From JABDIP01 sp965227455 (GTDB taxonomy: Bacteria; Pseudomonadota; Alphaproteobacteria; DSM-16000; Inquilinaceae), in NCBI GenBank assembly GCA_965227455.1, contig OZ245752.1:5084001-5148000 (forward strand): 64,000 nt of DNA, read 5' to 3'. Shown here in pieces: positions 8,073 to 15,578 of the stretch. A program made the translations under genes and the position numbers. Under the pieces are notes generated by a model, which worked only from the letters and a program-made list of their open reading frames with translations, was not told where the DNA came from and searched no databases. Within the stretch, counting starts at the first letter, position 1; every line of letters starts with the position of its first letter.

Positions 8073-8435
8073 TCATGCCATGGCGGTTGCGGTCTCCGGT
8101 TTCGACAAGGCGATTACCGCCACCACCGCGGCGCCGTTGAGCCAGTAATAGGCCGCATCGAGGCCGGAAAAGCCCAACGCGAAAGGCAGGGCCAGAAACA
8201 GCACGCCGACGCTCAGATCGACGGCCAGGTGAAACTTGTAGGGCAGGACGCGGACGACCCCGAGATGGTGATCGGTGAACACGGTCAGCAGGAACGCCGC
8301 CACACCAACGACCGGCGAGATGTACAACGCCAGCGGATTGGAACTGCCCAGACCCAGCAGGAAGGGCAGGCCGATCAGGGCGATGGCGACGGGGTAATCG
8401 AGATAGGCATGGATGGTCCTGGTCACAAAGCGCAT
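8073..8435 (-). CDS. SPW-like small membrane protein
   Basis: A 120-residue protein with four hydrophobic segments arranged as two similar halves: VAIALIGLPFLLGLG then an ISPVVGVAAFLLTVF segment, and LSVGVLFLALPFALGFS then LNGAAVVAVIAL. This two-fold layout resembles the SPW repeat family, whose function is unknown. The ATG at 8435 was chosen because AAGGAG lies directly upstream. It converges with the preceding membrane-protein gene and is the last ordinary gene before the accessory island. Confidence 0.6.
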   Translation of the reverse strand: MRFVTRTIHAYLDYPVAIALIGLPFLLGLGSSNPLALYISPVVGVAAFLLTVFTDHHLGVVRVLPYKFHLAVDLSVGVLFLALPFALGFSGLDAAYYWLNGAAVVAVIALSKPETATAMA

Positions 8436-8787
8436 GGCGCATCTCCTTGAGAGATTGGTCGGTACGGAAGGCAGCACCGCTGCCCGGCCCCGGACCATAT
8501 GGTGCCGTCCGCCGGACCATGAATGACCGAAACAACCGTTCTCTTTGCAGATCGTCCCAAGTGGGTGGATGATCTGTCTGAAGAAGCGCCAGGAACCGGT
8601 CTGGCCGCCAAGCGACCCGACCTTTCAAATCGGTGGGTTGCTGCTAGCTAACAAGTTAGGTTGATGCACCGTAATTCTTTGAGACAGCCGGAAAACAATA
8701 GGCAGTTCGAGGAAAAGCGTTCTTTGGCTCAGGTTGCCAAATCTCTTCGGAAGGTAAAGGTAGGGCATTCGTAGTGAGGTAAGAAAA
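8436..8787. other. Intergenic region at the left edge of the accessory island
   Basis: These 352 bases hold no credible gene. Base composition looks GC-rich up to about 8640 and AT-richer after it, so the island boundary probably lies near 8640. I looked for a tRNA, an integrase site and direct repeats shared with the other edge near 13850 and found none. The promoter for the P-loop gene should lie in the last 100 bases, but no convincing -35/-10 pair stands out. Confidence 0.4.
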
Positions 8788-9279
8788 ATGGCGGATCGAC
8801 TGCTGGTCGCCTCGTTGGGAAACCGCAATGCTGGGAAATCACATACCTGGAACACGTTGTTTGGCAGGACGGTGAAACGTGGGAAGACGTCGCGTCACCT
8901 AAGATTGCGGCCTCGGGAATGCGTTGAGGTTTTTCTAGTCAGTGGATCCTTCGAGGAGCGACGCGAGTATGCTGGCGACATACTGAGCAATCAGGATTGC
9001 CGAATTGTGCTGTGTTCAATGCAATACACGAAGGAAGTTCATAAGACGCTGGATTTTCTGATCGATCGGGGATTCTTCCTTTACGTTCAATGGCTCAACC
9101 CCGGCTACAACGATGCTGGCGAAGTGTGGGACCGGCTCGGCCTTGTGAACCAACTTCTTTCGGTACCGTCGGCACTGTCCATCCGAGATGGAAAGAAGAA
9201 TGCCAGCACTCGGGTGCAGGAGATGCGGGAATTCATCTACGGATGGGCAAAATTCCGCGACCTCATCTTCGATTGTTGA
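8788..9279 (+). CDS. Small P-loop protein of unknown function
   Basis: A 163-residue protein with a Walker A-like motif GNRNAGKSHTWN at about residues 11-22, which fits G-x4-GK-S/T. A hydrophobic strand follows (CRIVLCSMQY) that ends without the usual Asp-Glu of Walker B, then another (FFLYVQWLNPGYND). It is too short for an AAA+ ATPase; it resembles a minimal nucleotide-binding or kinase-like domain. GAGG at 8772-8775 serves as ribosome binding site. It is the first gene of the island and lies 109 bp before the PIN gene, with an inverted-repeat element between. Nucleotide binding is likely; the function is unknown. Confidence 0.65.
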   Translation: MADRLLVASLGNRNAGKSHTWNTLFGRTVKRGKTSRHLRLRPRECVEVFLVSGSFEERREYAGDILSNQDCRIVLCSMQYTKEVHKTLDFLIDRGFFLYVQWLNPGYNDAGEVWDRLGLVNQLLSVPSALSIRDGKKNASTRVQEMREFIYGWAKFRDLIFDC

Positions 9280-9291
9280 TTCGTACAATTG

Positions 9292-9370
9292 CGGTGACAG
9301 TAACCTAATTCGCTGCATCCAATAGTGCTGTCATTCGGCATGCCACCGATCAAATAGGTTACTGTCACCG
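9292..9370. repeat. 79-bp element bounded by a perfect 16-bp inverted repeat
   Basis: CGGTGACAGTAACCTA at 9292-9307 is repeated in perfect inverted form at 9355-9370, with 47 bases between. The arms lie 12 bp after the P-loop gene and 18 bp before the PIN gene. Possible identities are a REP-type element mobilised by a Y1 transposase, a miniature transposable element, or an operator. No target duplication is obvious. Confidence 0.65.
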
Positions 9371-9388
9371 TATTTTCAGGACGTTGCG

Positions 9389-10441
9389 ATGCCACTTAAG
9401 AAGGTTCCAAAAGTCTTTCTAGATGCCAATGTCGTGATCCAGGCGGGCAAACCGCCGGGAGGGCCTGTCTTAGTTCGTGTAAAGGATCTAGTTGAGGCCG
9501 AACTCATCACTGTGCTCACAACTGACCTGACCTGCACCGAAGTCGCCAAAAAGCATGCCGAGAACGACTATGAGGTCATCAAGGAAGTGGGGCGGCCTCA
9601 TTTCCGCAAGACCGTCGAAGAAGTAACAGGAGACAAGCTCGGCAACACCACAAAGGCCGAATTGAAGGCCAAGCTCGCTGAGGGCTATGGTCAGTCCACC
9701 AAAGCCATGTTTGAGGGGCTAGTCGCCACGACTCTCGCGATTGACAGCGTCAAGCCGTCTGCAGTGTTCTCGGCCTACTCTGCCGAAGAAGGATTCTTCG
9801 CCGGCCAGGGCAAGAAGGACCAGTTTCCCGATGCCTTCATCTTCGAGTGCCTCAAGGCCGAGGCGTCGGAGGAGCAACCAGTGATAATTGTCTCGAACGA
9901 TGGGGATTTCGAGAAACCGGTTGAGGGTCAGAATCATATTTCGCTCGTGAAGTCCTTGCCCGAACTTTTCGAGACACTTGGGCTCCAAGTGGATGCGCCC
10001 GAATTGGACGACTTCTTCGAGGGTCACAAAGAGGATTTGGTTGAAGCGGTCGACCGCGAGCTGAGTGACTGGGGCCTCATCGGTGACATTGAGGGCTCAG
10101 ATATCGAGGACACGCGCGTTACCGAAGTGGAGGTGAGTGAGTTGACGAGCTTCGGCTCTACGGACGAAGAAGGCTCGATCCTAGTAGTTGCCCGCATTTC
10201 GGTGACGGCGGACGTTTCCTATACCCATCCCAATTGGGAAGATGCGATTTACGATTCCGAAGACAAACGCCTGTATCCTTTTGAAGATGTGAGTGGAGAG
10301 ACAGAAGTTAGCTTCGATGTGGATGTGTCCATGTCGATCGCAGTAAACGAGGAAAGCGACCCCGAGGAAATCGACGAGTTGCGGTTTAGAAACGATAACT
10401 TTCAGTATGTAGAACTGTATCCGTTTGACGCTTATCTCTAA
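9389..10441 (+). CDS. PIN-domain (DUF4935-type) protein with acidic C-terminal extension
   Basis: A 350-residue protein. The first 210 residues form a PIN-like nuclease domain: KVFLDANVVIQAG (first Asp at residue 12), TTDLTCTEVAKKH with an acidic residue, KDQFPDAFIFECL (Asp at about 150), and VIIVSNDGDF (final Asp pair). PIN domains are metal-dependent ribonucleases and are common as toxins and defence effectors. Residues 210-350 are strongly acidic and beta-rich, with no domain I recognise; they may bind a partner or RNA mimic. No adjacent antitoxin-sized gene is seen on this strand. AGGA at 9377-9380 precedes the ATG. Confidence 0.8.
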   Translation: MPLKKVPKVFLDANVVIQAGKPPGGPVLVRVKDLVEAELITVLTTDLTCTEVAKKHAENDYEVIKEVGRPHFRKTVEEVTGDKLGNTTKAELKAKLAEGYGQSTKAMFEGLVATTLAIDSVKPSAVFSAYSAEEGFFAGQGKKDQFPDAFIFECLKAEASEEQPVIIVSNDGDFEKPVEGQNHISLVKSLPELFETLGLQVDAPELDDFFEGHKEDLVEAVDRELSDWGLIGDIEGSDIEDTRVTEVEVSELTSFGSTDEEGSILVVARISVTADVSYTHPNWEDAIYDSEDKRLYPFEDVSGETEVSFDVDVSMSIAVNEESDPEEIDELRFRNDNFQYVELYPFDAYL

Positions 10442-10483
10442 GCGCACAAGCGAATCACCGTGTCAGTCTACATGGTGAACTAG

Positions 10484-11327
10484 GGTCCGGACTCATTAGA
10501 TCCACCAGATGACGATGGCCGCGATGGTGACAGTTGCCAGGAAGTTGGTGACTTTGCGGTCGAAGCGGGTGGCGATGCGCCGCCAATCCTTGAAGCGGCA
10601 GAACATGCGCTCGATCACATTGCGCTGCCTGTAGACGGCGGTGTCGCAGTCGAGCTTTGTCCTGCGATGGCGCTTGGGCGGGATGATCGCCCGGGTTCCG
10701 CGCTCGGCCAGCCAGCGGCGCAGATCGTCGCTGTCATAGCCTTTGTCGGCAACGAGGTCGGCCGACGGCGGCAGCGCCGCGATACACTCCCTGGCCACCC
10801 TCATGTCGTGGGTGTTTCCGGGTGTCAGTAGCAGGACCCAGGGCCGCCCTTGCCTGTCGCAGACGGCGTGGAGCTTGGTGTTCCGGCCGCCGCGGGTCTG
10901 GCCGATACCATGGGCCAAGGCCCCCCTTTTGCGCCGCCGGCCGTGCGATGCACCTTGATGCAGCTGCTGTCGATGAACAGCCGGTCGGGGGTGTCTTCGG
11001 CCCCGGCCAGGGCATGAAAGATGTCCTCCCACACACCACGCTCCGCCCAGCGCACGAAGCGGTTATAGAGCGTCTTCTTCGGTCCGTAGACGTGCTTTGG
11101 GCAATCATTCCAGCGCCCACCGCTCTGCAAGGCATGGACGATGCCGCTCAACACCCGGCGATCGTCCACCCGCCGGCGGCCACGTGTGTTCCGCGGCAAG
11201 AGCGGCTCGATCCGAGCCCACTGTTCATCCGAAAACCAGAAGAATTCCGCCATGTCCAACGCCTCCGCCAAAACGGCGTTGAATCACAATCCCGGCATCG
11301 TGGGAATCGCTTTAATGGGTCCGGACC
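10484..11327 (-). mobile_element. IS5-family insertion sequence (IS427-like group), complete
   Basis: An 844-bp element with terminal inverted repeats GGTCCGGACTCATTA (10484-10498) and its near-perfect inverse at 11313-11327 (14 of 15 match). It is flanked on both sides by CTAG (10480-10483 and 11328-11331), a plausible 4-bp target duplication, although CTAG is itself palindromic and a 2-bp TA duplication is equally possible. It carries one transposase read through a frameshift. Intact ends and an uninterrupted pair of reading frames suggest a fairly recent, possibly active insertion. It separates the PIN gene from the beta/XRE operon. Confidence 0.88.
10496..11253 (-). CDS. IS5-family transposase made by -1 frameshifting
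   Basis: The transposase is split over two frames. The first frame, from the ATG at 11253, gives an N-terminal DUF4096-like domain (FFWFSDEQWARIEPLLP) and the first catalytic Asp in LFIDSSCIKVHR. The second frame supplies the second Asp in VADKGYD and the Glu in RNVIERMFCRFK, completing the DDE triad. The frames meet at A4G6 on the coding strand (10930 down to 10921), a classic slippery run; a -1 slip there yields about 252 residues. The stop codon lies inside the left inverted repeat. Two-frame transposases like this are typical of the IS427 group. Confidence 0.88.
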
Positions 11328-11399
11328 CTAGTAAACTGCTATAGAATTTTCCAAAATCATCGTTCTAGAGACCAAACATTCAAGCTTTCACTACAGTTT

Positions 11400-12518
11400 C
11401 TATTCGTCGTCGTCCAGTTCTAGCAATGAATATTGATCGGGGGCGATGCTAGTAGTTACATCTTCGAACGTAATACCATCCATCGCACCAAGGTCCCGAA
11501 CGACACGAGTAATGTGATGGTTTGTGTTCCATTCGCGCCATGTTGAAGAATTGCCAGGACCGGCCCCAAATCTTGGATCTGCAAGGCGAAAGATCTTGTC
11601 ATCAGCTGGCGAAAACGACTGCCCGGCAAAACTCCCACTGTTGACAATCCGCTTGCAGACGTCGCGCATCACCTCCTGATCCGTTCCAGTATTTTCTCCC
11701 CGTACCACAAGCGTATCTGACTTCGTAGTATAGCGAAGATGCCGGATTGCACGACCACCGCCTTTCTTGCGAGAGAATTCCATCTCTCCATGGTCTGCGG
11801 CGAAATCTCCGTATCCAAGCCGGTGGGGAGCAACGCCACACTCCCTCATGGCCGCGTGGAATACCTTCCACTCATTCCTAGGTATCAAGGCGTCGCCGCC
11901 ATGATCTGCTGGGTTACTATTCGGGAAATTCGATGCCTGGAAAACTATCCGTTGCCACAGTCCGATTTGATCAACCAAATCAAAGATAGAACTGACCGAA
12001 CCAACGGCAATTTCAGGATTGAGTGGCGCGCCTGCAAAGTCGATGAACAAGGTGCATTCGGATGCTTCAAAGCCAGCGGCATTTAGTGCGTTGGCAATCG
12101 CTTCCGGGTCTGCTGCTTCTTCATACGTAACAAGAATTGCAAGCTTAACTCTCCCGGCACATTGGACCTCCTGAAATAGTGGGTTCGGCAAGTGCCGTAA
12201 AGTGGCAATCGGGACGATAGAGGAGTTGCGTGCCTGTGCGAGACGAAAGAGTCTTCGAATTCCATCGTCGCCCAAGTCGTCTGCGATAAACTGGACATCC
12301 AAGAAACAACGGCCAATAGGCCAGTGCTTACCAATTCTGTCGCCGGTGCAATAAGAAATCTCTCCAATATTCGGCAGTCTTTCTAATTCATGATCGTAAT
12401 CCTTCGGTGGCGGGATTACAAAACGAGGCTCAACATGATTTTTGACGTCAGGCGCAAGACTGCCCGCACCGGAATATTCGCCCAACTTGAAGCGAAGGCC
12501 AGGGTGGTAAGGAAGCAT
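11400..12518 (-). CDS. Beta-family protein (T4 beta-like)
   Basis: A 372-residue protein that I match to the beta-protein family (named for a phage T4 protein), from its layout: an N-terminal YHPGLRFKLGEYSGAG segment, a mid-region FIDFAGAPL and alternating strands and helices like a TIM-barrel-like fold, and a C-terminal WREWNTNHHITRVVRDL. The family's activity is not established to my knowledge. It starts 12 nt after the stop of the XRE/ImmA gene, with GAAAGGA as ribosome binding site, so the two form an operon. Pairing with a regulator-protease suggests it is the effector of a toxin-antitoxin or defence module. Family call is moderate. Confidence 0.62.
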   Translation of the reverse strand: MLPYHPGLRFKLGEYSGAGSLAPDVKNHVEPRFVIPPPKDYDHELERLPNIGEISYCTGDRIGKHWPIGRCFLDVQFIADDLGDDGIRRLFRLAQARNSSIVPIATLRHLPNPLFQEVQCAGRVKLAILVTYEEAADPEAIANALNAAGFEASECTLFIDFAGAPLNPEIAVGSVSSIFDLVDQIGLWQRIVFQASNFPNSNPADHGGDALIPRNEWKVFHAAMRECGVAPHRLGYGDFAADHGEMEFSRKKGGGRAIRHLRYTTKSDTLVVRGENTGTDQEVMRDVCKRIVNSGSFAGQSFSPADDKIFRLADPRFGAGPGNSSTWREWNTNHHITRVVRDLGAMDGITFEDVTTSIAPDQYSLLELDDDE

Positions 12519-12530
12519 CTGAGTCCTTTC

Positions 12531-13811
12531 CTAATTAGTATCAATTAGTTGGCTGCGCACATTCTTCCTCCCAATTTTGTCCGAGAAGATCGAATAATTG
12601 TTTCTCTCTTTCCTAACCCTGCCGAAAACGATTGCCGGATTGATGCCAATTTCGTCGGAGAACCTTTCGATTACTGATGGCGATCTTGCGATGCGTGCTG
12701 TTGATCTACGCCAGATTTCTTCCGGAATTAGAATATTTGAAGCAAATAAGTCGGCTTCGGATTCTTGTTCATCGACAGACTCCGCTTCTGACTGATCGAA
12801 AAATCCCACCGCAAGTCCACTTCTATAATGTAGAATTACATGCCCTAGTTCGTGCAACAGCGTGAACCAAAAATTGTCAATTGAGTCGTTTCTTATTGTC
12901 ATACCGATTACCGGAATATCTTTTTCTAGGAAGGCAGCTCCATCGATCGCAAGCCCGGGAATCTGAGGTTCTACTACGAGAACAATTCCATGTGACAGTA
13001 GCATCTCTACAGCTCGACTAGGGCCGTCCTCATGGACGCTCAATCGAGCGAGGTCTGGCAACCAAGACAAACTTGTAGGACTGAACTTGAGCTTGAGCCT
13101 TTCTATGGTATTTCTCGCACGATTCGCAACTCTTGCCCGCCATGCATGGAGAAGTATGTCCTCGCTATGGTCTCGGACATTCAGCCCAGTGCGAAGTAGT
13201 GAGGGGCTGCCGAAGTTAATCCGGTTCTCAGCAATGAATTTGCGCAAATCGGCCTCGTTTGCATCTTCGGAGAACCATTTGTTCTTACGGGCATGCTTCA
13301 GAATTTTCTTAATGTCACTCTTTGAAACGTCGTCGATAACTAGATCTAGTCCGGCTAGCTCTTTAATGCTGGATATCTCTGCCCGCAAGCGGACTCCAAG
13401 CAATGCAGCAATTCGACCATAGTTCTTTAGGCTGATTGTACTATATCTATCAGCCTCATACCTTTGAATCTGTTGCTCCTTTACTCCCAATCGCCATGCT
13501 AGTTCCCTTTGGGACAGGCCCTTGGCAATTCGAGCAACGATCAATGTCAATCCTGGATCGGTTCCAGCTCTCTCGAGCAAAGCCTGATGATCGCCTGTAT
13601 CTTTTGCTAGTTCGAATGTCGAGACTGATTCGATGAGGTCTTCACGTTCGACTTTCATTGCCCGAGTGACCTGAACCACCACTTCGGGCGGCAGGCCGAC
13701 AACTATCTGTTCCAAGGCCCGAGCGGAGGTTAGAGCTTCATCAAGTGCCGCAATTCTAATGCGCGCTTCCCGAAGCTCCCGCTCGTTGAGGATCATTTTT
13801 TTCGGCGCCAT
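12531..13811 (-). CDS. XRE helix-turn-helix fused to ImmA/IrrE metallopeptidase
   Basis: A 426-residue two-domain protein. Residues about 90-145 form a Cro/CI-type helix-turn-helix (GLSQRELAWRLGVKEQQIQRYE). The C-terminal half is an ImmA/IrrE (DUF955) zinc protease with LLHELGHVILHY (HExxH) near residue 320 and the downstream ESEADLFASNILIP glutamate ligand. Such fusions are known as antitoxins or as regulators that cleave a repressor to induce mobile-element or stress genes. It leads the operon with the beta-family gene and probably autoregulates from the AT-rich stretch just upstream (13812-13860). Codon use is much less GC-rich than in the flanking operons, consistent with horizontal transfer. 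Confidence 0.88.
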   Translation of the reverse strand: MAPKKMILNERELREARIRIAALDEALTSARALEQIVVGLPPEVVVQVTRAMKVEREDLIESVSTFELAKDTGDHQALLERAGTDPGLTLIVARIAKGLSQRELAWRLGVKEQQIQRYEADRYSTISLKNYGRIAALLGVRLRAEISSIKELAGLDLVIDDVSKSDIKKILKHARKNKWFSEDANEADLRKFIAENRINFGSPSLLRTGLNVRDHSEDILLHAWRARVANRARNTIERLKLKFSPTSLSWLPDLARLSVHEDGPSRAVEMLLSHGIVLVVEPQIPGLAIDGAAFLEKDIPVIGMTIRNDSIDNFWFTLLHELGHVILHYRSGLAVGFFDQSEAESVDEQESEADLFASNILIPEEIWRRSTARIARSPSVIERFSDEIGINPAIVFGRVRKERNNYSIFSDKIGRKNVRSQLIDTN

Positions 13812-13940
13812 GCCGAGCGTACTTACACAACAATAATGTTGTGGTCAAGCCAGATGCTCGGATCCGGCGATTACCTTTATGGAAAGGCGGTTGCGGGCAC
13901 TGCTGACACCCGACGATCTTGGCAATAGGTTGCAATTGCC

Positions 13941-15578
13941 CTAAGGCAACGGCACCGCCGTATGCTTCCTGAGCGTCCGGCCGCTCTCCACATCCACCTC
14001 CAGCAGCTTCACCCCATAGCCCCAGATCTGGGCCAGGTAGAGCAGCACGTTGTCGCAGTCGGACTTGTTCAGCAATTGGCCGTCGCGGACGTGGTGGGTG
14101 AGGATGAGGCGGCGGTTGCCTTTCAGGTCGACGTCGGTGATCTGGATTTCCGGTTCGATGCGGGCGATGTCGTATTGGCGGGCGAGCTGGCGGCGGAGGT
14201 GTTCGTAGCCGCGTTTGTCGTGGATGGCTTCCACCATCATCGCCGGCTCTTCCGAGTCGTCGAAGACGGAGAACAGGCGGAAGTCGCGCATCACCTTCGG
14301 GCTCAGGAACTGCAGGATGAAGCTCTCGTCCCGGTAATGGGCCCAGGCGTCCTTCAGGGTGCCTAGCGCGTCGTTGTTGCCGGCGATGTCCGGGAACCAC
14401 TCGCGGTCCTCGTCGGTCGGCTCCTCGCAGATGCGCTGGATGTCGCACATCATGGCGAAGCCCAGCGCATACGGGTTGAGGCCGCTATAGCGCGGATCGT
14501 CGAAGCCCGGCTGGAACACCACGGCCGAGTGCGAGCGCAGGAACTCCAGCATCGCGCCCTCGTCCACGGCCCCCTTGTCGTACAGCCGGTTCATGATCCG
14601 GTAGTGCACGTAGGTGGCGCAGCCCTCGTTCATCACCTTGGTCTGCTTCTGCGGATAGAAGTACTGGCCGATATTGCGGACGATGCGGAGAAGCTCGCGC
14701 TGCCAGTCCTCCAGCTTCGGCGCGTTCTTCTCCAGGAAGTAGAGCAGGTTCTCTTCCGGCAGGCCCAGCGCGCGCTGCTCCGCCTTGCGCTTCAGCTCGC
14801 GGTCGCGGGCCTCGTGGTCGATCTCCTCATGGCGCTTGTCGCCGGGCAGGGTGCGCCAGAGGTCGTTATAGGTGGATTCCAGATAGTCCAGGCGCTCCTG
14901 CCGCCGCTCCCGCTCCGCCGTCAGGTTCGGCTTGCCGGGGCGGGCATAGCGGTTGACGCCGTGCTTCATCAGCGCATGGGCGGCGTCCAGGATCTGCTCC
15001 ACCGCGTCGATGCCGTACACCTCCTCGCATTTCGTCACATAGGTCTTGGCGAAGGCGAGATAGTCGAGGATGCCGTCGGCATCGGTCCATTGCTGGAACA
15101 GGTAGTTGTTCTTGAAGAAATGGTTGTGGCCGAAGCCGGCATGGGCGATCACCAGCGCCTGCATGGTGGTGGAGTTCTCCTCCATCACATAGCTGATGCA
15201 GGGGTTGGAGTTGATCACCAGCTCATAGGCCAGCCCCTGGGCGCCCTTGCGGTAGAGCATCTCGTCGCGGGCGAAATGCTTGCCGTAGGACCAGTGGCGG
15301 TACATCAGCGGCATGCCGATCGAGGAATAGGCGTCGAGCATCTGCTCCGACGTGATCACCTCGATCTGGTTGGGATAGACGTCGAGGTCCAGCTCCTTGA
15401 TGCCGACCTCTTCGATCGCCTCATAGGCCCGCTGCAGGCTGTCGAAGCTCCATTCCGCGCCGTCGGAGATCAGCTTGCTCTGGCGCCGGGACTTGCGCTT
15501 GGTCTTTGGCTTCGGCTTGGCCGGGGCCTTGGCCTCGTCGGCGGGGCTGGCGGCCTTGGTGGCGTCGGTATCGCTCAT
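13941..15578 (-). CDS. spoVR: SpoVR family protein
   Basis: A 545-residue SpoVR/YcgB-family protein from the ATG at 15578, whose first bases overlap the stop of yeaH (ATGA). The first 45 residues are a low-complexity Lys/Ala/Pro tail; the conserved domain starts near AEWSFDSLQRAYEAIEEVG and includes MRDFRLFSVFDD and HHVRDGQLL. Despite the name, this organism need not sporulate: in proteobacteria the protein is co-expressed with the PrkA kinase under starvation or stress, and its biochemical role is unknown. It is the last gene of the prkA-yeaH-spoVR operon. Confidence 0.93.
   Translation of the reverse strand: MSDTDATKAASPADEAKAPAKPKPKTKRKSRRQSKLISDGAEWSFDSLQRAYEAIEEVGIKELDLDVYPNQIEVITSEQMLDAYSSIGMPLMYRHWSYGKHFARDEMLYRKGAQGLAYELVINSNPCISYVMEENSTTMQALVIAHAGFGHNHFFKNNYLFQQWTDADGILDYLAFAKTYVTKCEEVYGIDAVEQILDAAHALMKHGVNRYARPGKPNLTAERERRQERLDYLESTYNDLWRTLPGDKRHEEIDHEARDRELKRKAEQRALGLPEENLLYFLEKNAPKLEDWQRELLRIVRNIGQYFYPQKQTKVMNEGCATYVHYRIMNRLYDKGAVDEGAMLEFLRSHSAVVFQPGFDDPRYSGLNPYALGFAMMCDIQRICEEPTDEDREWFPDIAGNNDALGTLKDAWAHYRDESFILQFLSPKVMRDFRLFSVFDDSEEPAMMVEAIHDKRGYEHLRRQLARQYDIARIEPEIQITDVDLKGNRRLILTHHVRDGQLLNKSDCDNVLLYLAQIWGYGVKLLEVDVESGRTLRKHTAVPLP

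Noticed and set aside
8436..13940. Search for a CRISPR array, integrase or attachment repeats at the island
   Set aside because: No repeated spacer-like units, no integrase reading frame, and no direct repeat shared by the two edges were found.
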